A stretch of 64,000 nucleotides of DNA from Streptomyces camelliae (GCF_027625935.1 NZ_CP115300.1:3534001-3598000), one strand, 5' to 3'. Positions 26,557 through 35,261 are shown, numbered from the stretch's first letter. The notes: generated from the letters alone by a model not told the origin. A program made the numbers and translations.

Positions 26557-27792
26557 TCACCCTTGCATGCCGTTGGCGTCCAGGAAGGCGGCCGCGGTGA
26601 ACATCTCCACGCCGACCGTGATCGCGTGCTCGTCGGCGTCGAAGTCGCCCTGGTGGAGATCGCGCACGGTTCGCTCACCGGGGCGGCGGACACCGAGCCG
26701 GGCCATGGCGCCGGGCACGTGCTCCAGGTACCAGGAGAAGTCCTCCCCGCCCAGGCTCTGCTCGGTGGACTCGACGGAGTCCCGTCCGCGCCGCGCGGAC
26801 ATGGCCCGGCGCAGCAGCTCGGTGGACTCCCGGTCGTTCACGACGGGCGGGACCCCACGGACGTAGGTGATCTCGGACTTGGCCCGGTGCAGGGTGGCGA
26901 CCTCGTCGATGGCCGCGTGCACGATGTCGGGGGCCTGCCGCCAGGCCTCCAGGTCCAGGCAGCGCACGGTGCCGGACAGCTCGGCGTGCTGCGGGATGAC
27001 GTTCGGCGCGTGGCCCGACGCGATCCGGCCCCAGGTCAGCACCAGCCCGGCCCGGGTGTCGATCCGGCGGCCGATCACCGCGGGCACGTCGACGGCGACA
27101 CGGGCGGCGGCGGTGACGAGGTCGGTGGTCAGATGGGGCCGGGCGGTGTGTCCGCCGGGTCCGTCCAGCGCGACATCCAGCCGGTCGCACGCGCTGGTGA
27201 TCGGCCCGTGCCGCAGCCCGACCCGCCCGGCGTCCACCCGGGGGTCGCAGTGCACGGCGAGGATCCGGCCGACGCCCGTCAGCACCCCGTCCTCGATGGC
27301 GTCCATGGCGCCGCCGGGCAGCACCTCCTCGGCGGCCTGGAAGATCAGCCGCACAGGCCGGGGCAGCAGGCCCTTGGTGTGCAGGTCGGCGAGGACGAGC
27401 CCGGTCCCGAGCACCACGGTCGTGTGCACGTCGTGCCCGCAGGCGTGCGCCCGGTCGGGCACCGTCGACCGATAGGGACAGTCGGTCTTGGTGTCCGGGA
27501 TGGGCAGGGCGTCGATGTCCGCGCGCAGGGCGAGCACGGGCACGGCGGGCCGCTCACCCTCCGTGACGCCGATGTCGCACACGAGTCCGGTTCCCTTGGT
27601 GAGCACGCGGGGCCTGAGCCCTGCCTGCTCCAGCCGCTCCTTGATCGCGGCGGTCGTACGGAACTCCTGATTGCCCAGCTCAGGGTGCATGTGCAAGTCG
27701 CGACGGAAGGCGACGAGTTCGGCGTGCAGGGCTTCGCTCAGCACGCCGGGGAGCACATCCCCCGCGAGGCCGGCCTCGGACTCTAGGGACAT
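26557..27792 (-). CDS. M20 family amidohydrolase/peptidase
   Basis: From ATG 27792 (MSLESEAGLAGDVLPGV) the product has 411 residues; a GTG four codons upstream is possible. Metal-site motifs are FRRDLHMHPELGNQEFRTTA, VLALRADIDALPIPD, HACGHDVHTTVVLGTG (Cys-Gly-His-Asp) and FQAAEEVLPGGAMDAIEDGVL with the catalytic Glu-Glu, plus the lid residue segment GPGGHTARPHLTTDLV. M20D members hydrolyse N-acyl amino acids or related amides. The gene closes the nucleoside block but its link to it is not evident from sequence. Confidence 0.9.
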   Translation of the reverse strand: MSLESEAGLAGDVLPGVLSEALHAELVAFRRDLHMHPELGNQEFRTTAAIKERLEQAGLRPRVLTKGTGLVCDIGVTEGERPAVPVLALRADIDALPIPDTKTDCPYRSTVPDRAHACGHDVHTTVVLGTGLVLADLHTKGLLPRPVRLIFQAAEEVLPGGAMDAIEDGVLTGVGRILAVHCDPRVDAGRVGLRHGPITSACDRLDVALDGPGGHTARPHLTTDLVTAAARVAVDVPAVIGRRIDTRAGLVLTWGRIASGHAPNVIPQHAELSGTVRCLDLEAWRQAPDIVHAAIDEVATLHRAKSEITYVRGVPPVVNDRESTELLRRAMSARRGRDSVESTEQSLGGEDFSWYLEHVPGAMARLGVRRPGERTVRDLHQGDFDADEHAITVGVEMFTAAAFLDANGMQG

Positions 27793-28046
27793 CAATTGCT
27801 TCACCCTCTGAAGGGTAGGACGCCCGGGTGGTCAACTACCCCTCGATCAACAAAAGTTCAGCCCGTTAGGGGAAGAAAATCTGACCGGCGGACGCATGGG
27901 GGCGGACTCGGATGGGTAAAACCTCTTTTTCTCCTTCCACGGATACCATGCCCCACCACAGTCCTGCTCGACTTGTCCAGGAACCGGACCTCAGAGCACG
28001 TCCGGGACCAGCCCCTGGCCCGGCCCTCCCGACGGGGTCCGCACCC

Positions 28047-28222
28047 GTGACCGACGCGGCAGAGCCGTTCCTCCGGACGACCCGCACCTCGTACGGCACG
28101 ATCGCCAAGGACTACGCGGCCCGGTAACCCGATCGGCGGCCGCCGACCTGGGCAGCGGCCCCGGTGGAGTGGCGTACGCCGGAGGAAGCGAGACTCCGGG
28201 CATTCGTACTGGCCCGGGGCCC
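28047..28222 (+). pseudogene. SAM-dependent methyltransferase, N-terminal remnant
   Basis: GTG 28047 reads TDAAEPFLRTTRTSYGTIAKDYAAR and then a stop at 28125-28127. This is the usual N-terminus of a common Streptomyces class I methyltransferase. Just downstream a second frame reads ADLGSGPGGVAYA, which resembles the glycine-rich SAM motif (DLGCGPG). About 40 intervening codons and the rest of the enzyme are missing, so this is a deletion remnant. The bases 27793-28046 before it show no gene. Confidence 0.6.
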
Positions 28223-28280
28223 GTAACCCGGACGGCCCCATCAGCCGGTCAAGCCGGCGGGCGGCCCGACGGTCACCTGC

Positions 28281-29177
28281 TCACTCGGCGCCGAACAGCT
28301 CCGACGCGTCCGTGGCGTGTACGGCTCGCTGGGCCCAGACCTCCAACTGGTCCAGATCCGTGCAGGACTCGACTCGCTCGCGCGTAGCGTCGGTCGCCGG
28401 GATGGAGCGCCATTCCAGGATGCGGAGGATCATCTGCCGACGGTCCTCGATGCGGCCCTGCTCTCGGCCTTCTTCACGTCCTTCTTCGCGTACTTGCTCG
28501 GCGAGGGGGTGTCGCCAGAAGTACTGGATCGCGGTCATCATGTCCCTCCACATCTGCTTCGCCTGGGGGTCGGCCAGGCATGAGTCGACGAACTGCACGA
28601 AGACTGCGGCGCTGTCGGGGTCGATGGTTCGCAGGGCGGCGGCCAGGGACTCCAGTATGGCCGGAGCCTGGGGGCCACGCCCGTGTGTCATGGCCGAGAG
28701 CACCGCGAGGGGGACGTCCCGCTCGGCCTGTTTCTCGTCCGCGATCACGGGCACGTTGTCCGGGCCGAGCACGAGAGGCCGTACGGTCAGCGACTCCCAG
28801 CCCGGGAAGCCGAGCCGGATGGGGCGCGAGGCCCACTTGGCCGTATGGCTGCTCTGGGTGATGACGATGAGGACGGGCTCGCAGCGGTACTTCTCGTACA
28901 GGTAGGACAGGTAGTAGGGCCAGCTGCCCCGCTTCCGGTCGTCCACCTTCCCCTGCGACTCCACGACCAGCAGGTACGTGCCCTCGTCCGTCTCCGCCCG
29001 CAGCAGGGTGTCCACGCGGCGCTCGATGGGTTCGATCTCCGTGAGGTCCACGTTCAGCGCGGCGAACTCGCGGGGCTCGGGAAACGGCACGTGCAGGACC
29101 TGTTGTAACGCCTTCGTCAGCAGCGTGGGATCCTTCTGGAAGATCTGGTGCAGTGCCTCGTGCGACGAGCTGACCAT
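28281..29177 (-). CDS. Rpn-type PD-(D/E)XK nuclease family protein
   Basis: From ATG 29177, behind GAAAGGAGAGG, the product has 298 residues. The N-terminal half carries the nuclease core: RRVDTLLRAETDEGTYLLVVESQGKVDDRKRGSWPYYLSYLYEKY, with the Asp of the first strand and a Glu-Xaa-Gln in place of the usual Glu-Xaa-Lys. The C-terminal part contains the charged helix REEGREEGREQGRIEDRRQMILRILEWR, typical of recombination-promoting nuclease/transposase-like (Rpn) proteins. Very similar proteins are multicopy in Streptomyces. They may act in phage defence or recombination; the activity here is untested. Confidence 0.8.
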   Translation of the reverse strand: MVSSSHEALHQIFQKDPTLLTKALQQVLHVPFPEPREFAALNVDLTEIEPIERRVDTLLRAETDEGTYLLVVESQGKVDDRKRGSWPYYLSYLYEKYRCEPVLIVITQSSHTAKWASRPIRLGFPGWESLTVRPLVLGPDNVPVIADEKQAERDVPLAVLSAMTHGRGPQAPAILESLAAALRTIDPDSAAVFVQFVDSCLADPQAKQMWRDMMTAIQYFWRHPLAEQVREEGREEGREQGRIEDRRQMILRILEWRSIPATDATRERVESCTDLDQLEVWAQRAVHATDASELFGAE

Positions 29178-29212
29178 CACCTCTCCTTTCGTACGACGTC
29201 GTGATCAACGAG

Positions 29213-29617
29213 CTAGGCCGCCGCAAGTTCGCACCACACATACTTCCCCCGGTCCCCGAACCGGGCCGACGGCTGCCACCCCCAGAGGTCCGCGCACGCC
29301 TTCACCAGGCCCAGCCCCCGCCCGTCCTCCGCCTCCGCGACCTGCTCCAGCGGGCGCGGCGGGTCGGGCGGTACCGGGTCGGTGTCCCAGGCCCCGATCC
29401 ACACCATGCCCTCCGGGGAATGGCGGACCCTCAGCGCCGCGGGCCCCTTGGTGTGCCGTACCGCGTTGGAGACCAGTTCCGTCGCCAGCAGTTCCGCCAT
29501 GTCCACGAGTCCCGTCAGGCCGTGCATCGTGAGGATCAGGCGCAGGGTGCGGCGGGCGACGGTGACCGCTCTCGGGTCGTTGGGGATCTGGAGCGTGTAG
29601 TCCCAGGTTTCGGGCAT
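29213..29617 (-). CDS. ATP-binding (HATPase_c) anti-sigma-like protein
   Basis: The 134-residue product shows the GHKL motifs LATELVSNAVRHTKG (N box, Asn for Mg), GAWDTDP (G1-like DxxP) and DGRGLGLVKACADLWGW (G2). It belongs to the SpoIIAB/RsbW-like ATP-binding proteins abundant in Streptomyces. It is divergent from an XRE regulator with a DUF397 partner 189 bp away, the three-gene module known from the whiJ and abaA loci. The upstream leader contains GC-poor promoter-like sequence. Confidence 0.88.
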   Translation of the reverse strand: MPETWDYTLQIPNDPRAVTVARRTLRLILTMHGLTGLVDMAELLATELVSNAVRHTKGPAALRVRHSPEGMVWIGAWDTDPVPPDPPRPLEQVAEAEDGRGLGLVKACADLWGWQPSARFGDRGKYVWCELAAA

Positions 29618-29805
29618 GCGTCATCAACTCCGGTGGGGTGAAGGGATTTTTGAGCGCAGGGTGGCAACGCCGCATACGCGGTGCACTTCCGCTGCGTGTG
29701 CGGTACGTCACTGACGGTAGACTTAAGGAATTAGGATTGGCAAGCCGGTCGCGTACTCTGACGCTCGAACGAGTCGAGTTCACCGGCACGTTGAGGGGGC
29801 AGCCC

Positions 29806-30657
29806 ATGGCACTGAGGTCCGAGCCGACGGCACGTCAGATGCGACTGGCAACTGAACTGCGCAGGCTTCGCGATGCAGCGGGCCTCTCGTCACGGGAGGC
29901 GGCGGAGCTGCTCGGGGTGAGCGCTCCGCAGATCAGCCAGATCGAGACCGGCCTCTCCGGTGTGAGCGAGAAGCGATTGCGCCGTCTCGCCTCCAACTAC
30001 TCATGTACAGACCAGGAGTTGATCGACGCTCTGGTGGCCATGGCGAAGGACCGCACACGAGGCTGGTGGGAGGAGTACCGGGAGCTTCTGCCGACTCCTT
30101 TCCTCGACCTCGCCGAGTTGGAGCACCACGCGACGTACCGGCGTGACGTGGAGTTCCTGTTCATCCCGGGCCTGTTGCAGACGGAGGACTACACCCGGGC
30201 GGCGTTCTCCTCCAGGGTTCCCGACCTCCCTGAAGAGGAACTAGAGCTACGGGTACGGCACCGGATGCAACGCAAGGTCATCCTCGACAGGCCCGACCCC
30301 ATGCCGTACGAGGCGGTCGTCCACGAGGCGGCACTTCGTATCAAGGTCAGAGACCGGGCGACGTCACGAGCCCAACTCGCGCACGTTCTGGAGCTGTCCG
30401 AGGCGGATCACATCACGGTGCGCGTGATCACCTTCGAGCTGGACGGTTTCGGCGGGGCCTGGACCCCGATGATGATCGCGGGAGGTGCCGTACCCAGGCT
30501 GGATACAGCAGCCCATGACACCCCTAACGGCAACCGCCTCATCGATTCCGAAGCTCGGCTGGAGGTCGTGCGATCACTTTTCCATAAAGTAGAGGCGGCG
30601 TCGCTCAGTCCCACCCGCTCACGGGACTTCATTCACAAACTCGCCAAGGAACTGTGA
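29806..30657 (+). CDS. XRE-family regulator with DUF5753 (WhiJ-like)
   Basis: ATG 29806 follows GAGGGGGC; the product has 283 residues. The HTH is LATELRRLRDAAGLSSREAAELLGVSAPQISQIETGLSGVSEKRLRRLAS. From about residue 95 the DUF5753 domain follows: FLDLAELEHHATYRRDVEFLFIPGLLQTEDYTRAAF, then LRVRHRMQRKVILDRPDP and MPYEAVVHEAALRIKV. WhiJ-like proteins control development together with a small DUF397 partner and an ATP-binding protein; all three are present here. It overlaps the possible GTG start of the DUF397 gene. The leader contains TAGACT (29718-29723) as a possible -10 element. Confidence 0.9.
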   Translation: MALRSEPTARQMRLATELRRLRDAAGLSSREAAELLGVSAPQISQIETGLSGVSEKRLRRLASNYSCTDQELIDALVAMAKDRTRGWWEEYRELLPTPFLDLAELEHHATYRRDVEFLFIPGLLQTEDYTRAAFSSRVPDLPEEELELRVRHRMQRKVILDRPDPMPYEAVVHEAALRIKVRDRATSRAQLAHVLELSEADHITVRVITFELDGFGGAWTPMMIAGGAVPRLDTAAHDTPNGNRLIDSEARLEVVRSLFHKVEAASLSPTRSRDFIHKLAKEL

Positions 30658-30665
30658 GGCACACC

Positions 30666-30869
30666 ATGACCCCTCTCGACAACTGGCGCAAGTCGTCCTA
30701 CTCCGGCGGCGGCGACGGCAGCAACTGCGTCGAAATCGCCACCGCCCCCACTCACACAGCGATCCGCGACTCCAAGAACCCCACCCTCGGCACCCTCACC
30801 TTCCCCGCCGAAGCCTTCGCCCCCTTCCTCCGCGCCCTGAAGGACCCAACACGTCCCACTGTTGGATGA
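30666..30869 (+). CDS. DUF397 protein, partner of the WhiJ-like regulator
   Basis: ATG 30666 follows GTGAGG; the product has 67 residues. The pattern WRKSSYSGGGDGSNCVEIATAPTHTAIRDSKNPTLGTLTFPAEAFAPFL is the complete DUF397 domain, with the conserved Trp-Arg-Lys-Ser-Ser-Tyr and Cys-Val-Glu segments. It starts eight bases after the regulator stop, or overlaps it if GTG 30654 is used, so it is co-transcribed. DUF397 proteins bind or antagonise WhiJ-like regulators (inferred from known loci). Confidence 0.9.
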   Translation: MTPLDNWRKSSYSGGGDGSNCVEIATAPTHTAIRDSKNPTLGTLTFPAEAFAPFLRALKDPTRPTVG

Positions 30870-30938
30870 AACCGGATGTGACGCCCCGTCGGATCGGCCA
30901 CATTGGACGGGACGGGGACGACATCCGGGAGGGACAGC

Positions 30939-31292
30939 GTGGACAAGGAACAGCGCCGGAAGATGCTCATGGAGGTCCATGCCGAGCGGGACCGGCTGCT
31001 GCCGCTGCGCGCGGAGGCGACGCGGACCACGATCGAGATGGTGCGGAAGAACGCGGCGCACGTCTCGGATCCCGACCTCGTGCCGTATCTGAACCTGGCC
31101 TACATCCTGGGGGTCAAGCGCGGCCTCGGTGAGGACCAGCTGCTGGCCTTCGCGCTGTCGCTGGCGAACTGGACGGTCGCGATGATCGCCGACATCGCCA
31201 GGTTCACCGGCAGCACCGTGGAAGAGGTGGTCGACGTGTACGAGACGGAGATCTTGGCGGCGGCGCAGGACAACGACGAGGAACCCGCCTGA
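30939..31292 (+). CDS. Small helical protein of unknown function
   Basis: GTG 30939 follows CGGGAGGGA; the product has 117 residues, almost all predicted helical and charged: DKEQRRKMLMEVHAERDRLLPLRAEATRTTIEMVRKNAAHVSDPDLVPYLNLAYILGVKRGLGEDQLLAFALSLANWTVAMIADIARFTGSTVEEVVDVYETEILAAAQ. No signal peptide, membrane segment or Cys. I do not recognise the family. It is nine bases upstream of the GNAT gene and likely co-transcribed with it, following the WhiJ-like module. Confidence 0.7.
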   Translation: MDKEQRRKMLMEVHAERDRLLPLRAEATRTTIEMVRKNAAHVSDPDLVPYLNLAYILGVKRGLGEDQLLAFALSLANWTVAMIADIARFTGSTVEEVVDVYETEILAAAQDNDEEPA

Positions 31293-31300
31293 GGGGCAGC

Positions 31301-31855
31301 ATGACGAGGATGGATCTGCGGAACGCCGCCTACATACCGCAACCGGCCGAGCGGCATGCCCCGGTGTCGGCCGTGGTGGCGGAGGCGACCCTGGCGGATG
31401 TGCCGGTACTCGCCGCCTTGCAGGCCCGCGCGCGCGGGGGTGCGGCTGCCGAGTGGGCGGACCGCATTCATCGGGCGTGCTCTCGCGAACACAGTCTCGT
31501 GGTCACGGCGAAGGTGGACGGTGAGACCGTCGGGTACGCGAACACGGAGTTCCTTCCCGAGCATCCCGTCGACCACGCCCCGGCCGGGTACTACCTGACC
31601 GGCGTCACCGTCGATCCCGCCTGGCGGCGCCGTGGCATCGGCGGGCTGCTGACCCGGCGGCGCATGGACTGGGTCCGGGAGCGGGACTCGGCGGTCTGGT
31701 GCTTCATCGCCGCCGACAATCGCCCCTCGCTCGACCTGCACCGGGAGTTCGGGTTCCGGCACGTGCGGACCGGTGCCTCGTTCCACGGCGCGGAGTTCGC
31801 CTGCGGTGAGGGCCGGCTGCTGCGGGCGGACCCGCCGCGCGGCCGGGAAACCTAG
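31301..31855 (+). CDS. GNAT family N-acetyltransferase
   Basis: ATG 31301 follows GAGGGGCAGC; the product has 184 residues. The acetyl-CoA-binding motif A is YLTGVTVDPAWRRRGIGGLLTRRRMDWVRERDSAVWCFIAADNRPSLDLHREFGFRHV, with the R-R-R-G-I-G-G loop. The substrate cannot be told. Its stop overlaps the convergent polysialyltransferase-like gene by four bases. Confidence 0.9.
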   Translation: MTRMDLRNAAYIPQPAERHAPVSAVVAEATLADVPVLAALQARARGGAAAEWADRIHRACSREHSLVVTAKVDGETVGYANTEFLPEHPVDHAPAGYYLTGVTVDPAWRRRGIGGLLTRRRMDWVRERDSAVWCFIAADNRPSLDLHREFGFRHVRTGASFHGAEFACGEGRLLRADPPRGRET

Positions 31856-33009
31856 GCCAGCCCCACCGCCACCGCCTCCAGCCGGTGCACCCCCCGTGCC
31901 GTCCCCGTGACCCCTGACAGGAAGCCCTGCGCGCGGGGGGACGCGGTCTCCGTCAGCCACGTCGGGTCGATGTCGCAGACCGCCACCCGCACCCCCGTGC
32001 CCACGAGCGCCAGCGGGAGGGTGTGGACGACCGTCGACGGGAAGCTGAGGATCGTACGGCCGATGGGGCCGCGGCGGGCGATCAGTTCCAGGGGGAGGTC
32101 CGGGCGGACGATCTCCAGGCCGGTCTCCGCCGCCAGCCGGTGGAGTTTGTCCGTGCTCTCCCTGCGGTGCGCGAAGTAGCGCGTCGCGCCGTGGGTCTTG
32201 GACAGGGTGCGGACCGCTTCCAGGTAGTGGTCGCCGTCCACCACTCCCGTCTCCACCAGCGACGTACCCACCATGTCCGCGCCCTTGGTGATGCGCGGCG
32301 GGCCGAAGCGGCGGCGGGTCCAGGCGAAGTCGTTCGCGGTGACCGTCACGCCCTCCGGGGTCTCCGTCACCGGCATGGACGAGAAGACCTCCACCCGGCG
32401 GCTCGCGCTCGGCGTCAGCCGCCGCCGTGCCGAGGACGAGACCGGGGCGAACAGCACATCCCTTGCCCCCGGGCGGCCGCCCTTGCGGTGCCAGCGGACC
32501 AGGCGTTCGCCGCGCGCCAGCTGGGCCACGAACTCCATCGTCGCCGTCCCGTCGTCCACCACGACCAGCTCACGTGCCCTGGTGATCGTCAGCAGGAGCT
32601 GGACGTAACGCGAGAACGGGTCCCCCATCACGACCCGGTCGGCCCTTCTCAACGAGCCCGCCAGGCCGCCGATCGTCGCGAAGGGCGCCGTCGTGCCGCC
32701 CCGCGCCTCCTCCCAGCGCACCCGGTGTCCCTCGTCCCGGGCCAGGTCCGCCATGCGGCGCAGCTGGCCCCGGGTCATGGGGTCGGTCGGCGCCAGGACG
32801 ACCACCGTGAGCTCCGCGTCGGCCGGCGGGGGGCCGCCCACGGCCACCGTCCGCCGTACCTGCGCGGGCACGGACGGCAGCGGGTCCGGGCTCGCACCGT
32901 GCAGTCCGTGCAGGTGCGCCCACTCCAGTACGTTCAGCAGCTGGACCGGGCTCTCCACGAAGGCGAGCGTGCGGGGAGGGTGGCCGGCCTGGCCGGCGCG
33001 GGGGCTCAT
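31852..33009 (-). CDS. Polysialyltransferase-like glycosyltransferase
   Basis: From ATG 33009 (MSPRAGQAGHPPRTLAFVESPVQLLNVLEWAHLHG) the product has 385 residues. FVESPVQLLNVLEW is the start of the bacterial polysialyltransferase/GT-B fold; LVVVDDGTATMEFV carries an Asp-Asp-Gly motif, YFAHRRES a basic His motif, and LSFPSTVVHTLPLAL a Ser-Thr motif, in the order known for GT38/GT52-type enzymes (acidic-Gly, HP, SS). It is the last gene of a nonulosonate operon with the neuB- and neuA-like genes, 44 bases downstream of neuB. It likely polymerises or adds the nonulosonic acid; donor and acceptor are inferred. Confidence 0.75.
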   Translation of the reverse strand: MSPRAGQAGHPPRTLAFVESPVQLLNVLEWAHLHGLHGASPDPLPSVPAQVRRTVAVGGPPPADAELTVVVLAPTDPMTRGQLRRMADLARDEGHRVRWEEARGGTTAPFATIGGLAGSLRRADRVVMGDPFSRYVQLLLTITRARELVVVDDGTATMEFVAQLARGERLVRWHRKGGRPGARDVLFAPVSSSARRRLTPSASRRVEVFSSMPVTETPEGVTVTANDFAWTRRRFGPPRITKGADMVGTSLVETGVVDGDHYLEAVRTLSKTHGATRYFAHRRESTDKLHRLAAETGLEIVRPDLPLELIARRGPIGRTILSFPSTVVHTLPLALVGTGVRVAVCDIDPTWLTETASPRAQGFLSGVTGTARGVHRLEAVAVGLA

Positions 33010-33053
33010 CGGCGTACGACCGTCCCGTCGTAAGGGAATCAAGAGGCCAGTGC

Positions 33054-33992
33054 TCAGACCGTGACCGGCTCGCCGGCCGCCGCCGCGATCTCCGCCTCGG
33101 CCACCACACCGGCGACGCGGCGCAGCTTCTTCATCGGGGCGAGCTCGGAGTCGTAGACCTTCTTCACGCCGTCGCCCAGGGACGCCTCGATCACCCGGAT
33201 GTCGCGGACCAGGCGCTCCAGGCCCTGCGGCTCCACCGACGCGGCCTGGTCGGAGCCCCACATCGCGCGGTCCAGGGTGATGTGACGCTCCACGAAGGTG
33301 GCGCCCAGGGCGACCGCTGCCAGCGTGGTCTGCAGGCCCGTCTCGTGGCCGGAGTAGCCGATCGGGACGTTCGGGTACTCCTTCTCCAGCGTGTTGATCA
33401 CGCGGAGGTTCAGCTCGTCGGCCTTCGCCGGGTACGTCGAGGTGGCGTGGCACATCAGGATGTTGTCGGAGCCGAGGACCTCGACGGCGTGGCGGATCTG
33501 CTTCGGGGTCGACATGCCGGTCGACAGAATGACGGCCCGGCCCGTGGCGCGCAGGGCGCGCAGGAGCTCGTCGTCCGTCAGGGAGGCGCTCGCCACCTTG
33601 TGGGCGGGCACGTCGAACTTCTCCAGGAAGGCGACGGCCTCGGTGTCCCACGGGGAGGCGAACCAGGCGATCCCCTTCTCCTTGCAGTACTCGTCGATCT
33701 GGCGGTACTCGTCCTCGCCGAACTCCACGCGGTGGCGGTAGTCGATGTAGGTCATCCGGCCCCAGGGGGTGTCGCGCTCGATGTCCCACTGGTCGCGCGG
33801 GGTGCAGATCTCCGGGGTGCGCTTCTGGAACTTCACGGCGTCGCAGCCGGCCGCGGCGGCCACGTCGATCAGCTTGAAGGCGTTCTCCAGCTCACCGTTG
33901 TGGTTGATGCCGATCTCGCCGCAGATGTAGACGGGACGGCCGGGGCCGACCTCGCGCGAACCGAACGTACGCAGACGGGAGTTGGTGCTCAT
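33054..33992 (-). CDS. neuB: Nonulosonate (sialic/Kdn-type) synthase without SAF domain
   Basis: From ATG 33992 the product has 312 residues. It shows PVYICGEIGINHNGELENAFKLIDVAAAAGCDAVKFQKRTPEICTP, FASPWDTEAVAFLEKFDVPAHKVASASLTDDELL, VILSTGMSTPKQIRHAV and GATFVERHITLDRAMWGSDQAASVEPQGLERLVRDIRVIEASLGDG, the NeuB-type barrel with the metal- and PEP-binding residues. It condenses PEP with a hexose/hexosamine (mannose for Kdn). The usual C-terminal antifreeze-like (SAF) domain of about 60 residues is missing; the protein ends after AGVVAEAEIAAAAGEPVTV. It is 13 bases downstream of the neuA-like gene. Confidence 0.9.
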   Translation of the reverse strand: MSTNSRLRTFGSREVGPGRPVYICGEIGINHNGELENAFKLIDVAAAAGCDAVKFQKRTPEICTPRDQWDIERDTPWGRMTYIDYRHRVEFGEDEYRQIDEYCKEKGIAWFASPWDTEAVAFLEKFDVPAHKVASASLTDDELLRALRATGRAVILSTGMSTPKQIRHAVEVLGSDNILMCHATSTYPAKADELNLRVINTLEKEYPNVPIGYSGHETGLQTTLAAVALGATFVERHITLDRAMWGSDQAASVEPQGLERLVRDIRVIEASLGDGVKKVYDSELAPMKKLRRVAGVVAEAEIAAAAGEPVTV

Positions 33993-34005
33993 CAGGGGGA
34001 TGTCC

Positions 34006-35244
34006 TTACTTGGGGAGGGAATCGAGAGAGGGGCCGAGGATCCAGCTGGCGATCTCTCGGATCGCGCCGTCACCGCCGGGGAGAGTGGTGACCGCGCGTG
34101 CGGCGCCGCGTACGACGTCGTGGGCGCTCGCGACCGCCACGGGCCAGCCGACGAGGGCGAAGCACGGGAGGTCGTTGACGTCGTTGCCGACGTAGAGCAC
34201 GCGCTCCGGCGCGATGCCCTGCTCCTCGCACCACTGCTTCAGCGCGAGGTCCTTGCGGTCGATGCCGTGCAGCACCGGGAGCTTCAGCTTCCGGGCGCGG
34301 GCGGCGACCACCGGGTTCTGTTCCGTGGACAGGATCAGCATCTTCAGGCCGCTCTTGCGCAGGGCCGCGATGCCGAGTCCGTCGCCGCGGTGCACGGAGA
34401 CGAACTCCCGTCCTTCGGAGTCGATCAGCACCCGGTCGTCGGTCTGGGTGCCGTCGAAGTCGAGTACGACCGCGTCGATGTCGTCGGCGGTCGGGAGCGA
34501 ACCGGGGCGGTCCGCGTCGAACAAGGGGGCCAGGGCCCGCGCCCGCGCCAGGTCGTGCGGGTCGTCGATCTCCAGCACCCGGGCCGGGTCGGTGCGGACC
34601 AGCTCGGTGTGGCCGAAGAAGCGGTGCTGGTGCTTGCGGAAGCCGACCGCGTCCATCGCGTAGGCGGCGCCGGTCTCCAGCAGGTCCTGGGGGCGGTCCT
34701 GGCGGCGGGGGCGGTAGGACTTGTCGTGGTTGACGCCGAAGCCGCCGTCGGGCGCGCCGGGGGTGTCCTCGCCGCTGCGCCAGAGGAAGCCGTGGAAGGG
34801 GGCCACGGTGACCGCCGTGTCCGCGCCGTTCTCCACGACCGCGCCGGCCACTCCGTCGATGTCCTCGCGGGTGAGGAAGGGGCTGGTGCACTGCACGAGC
34901 AGGACTACATCGACCTGAGCGCCGTGCAGGGTCTCGTGGGCGTCCATGGCGTGCAGGACCGCGGCCTCGGAGGTCGCCGTGTCCCCGGCGATGGCGGCGG
35001 GCCGCAGCACGACCTCGGCGCCGGCCTGCCGGGCGGCGGCGGCGATGGCCTGGTCGTCGGTGGAGACGACGACGTCGGTCACCAGCCGGGTCGCCCGGCA
35101 CTCGCGCACCGCGCGCGCCACCAGCGGGACCCCGCCGACGGGGGCCAGGTTCTTCGCGGGCACGCCCTTGGAGCCGCCGCGCGCGGGGATCACCGCGAGC
35201 ACCCGGCGCAGTGCGACGCCTTGGGCCGCCGAGAGGTTGGACAT
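34006..35244 (-). CDS. neuA: CMP-nonulosonate synthetase fused to a HAD phosphatase domain
   Basis: From ATG 35244 the product has 412 residues. Residues about 1-235 are the cytidylyltransferase: RRVLAVIPARGGSKGVPAKNLAPVGGVPLVARAV, VVVSTDDQAIAAAARQAGAEVVLRPAAIAGDTATSEAAVLHAM, VVLLVQCTSPFLTREDIDG. Residues about 245-405 are a KdsC-like HAD domain: AVVLDFDGTQTDDRVLIDSEGREFVSVHRGDGLGI (DxD), LILSTEQNPVVAARA, and VLYVGNDVNDLPCFALVGWPVAVASAHDVVRGAARAV. The two together resemble animal and Bacteroides CMP-Kdn/Neu enzymes, where the HAD part removes the 9-phosphate. It provides the activated donor for the glycosyltransferases here. Confidence 0.92.
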   Translation of the reverse strand: MSNLSAAQGVALRRVLAVIPARGGSKGVPAKNLAPVGGVPLVARAVRECRATRLVTDVVVSTDDQAIAAAARQAGAEVVLRPAAIAGDTATSEAAVLHAMDAHETLHGAQVDVVLLVQCTSPFLTREDIDGVAGAVVENGADTAVTVAPFHGFLWRSGEDTPGAPDGGFGVNHDKSYRPRRQDRPQDLLETGAAYAMDAVGFRKHQHRFFGHTELVRTDPARVLEIDDPHDLARARALAPLFDADRPGSLPTADDIDAVVLDFDGTQTDDRVLIDSEGREFVSVHRGDGLGIAALRKSGLKMLILSTEQNPVVAARARKLKLPVLHGIDRKDLALKQWCEEQGIAPERVLYVGNDVNDLPCFALVGWPVAVASAHDVVRGAARAVTTLPGGDGAIREIASWILGPSLDSLPK

Positions 35245-35261
35245 GAGGTCTCCTTGGAAGG

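Noticed and set aside
33010-33789. 645-residue frame joining the polysialyltransferase-like gene with sequence upstream
   Set aside because: The upstream part is the synthase gene read in another frame; the transferase begins at ATG 33009.
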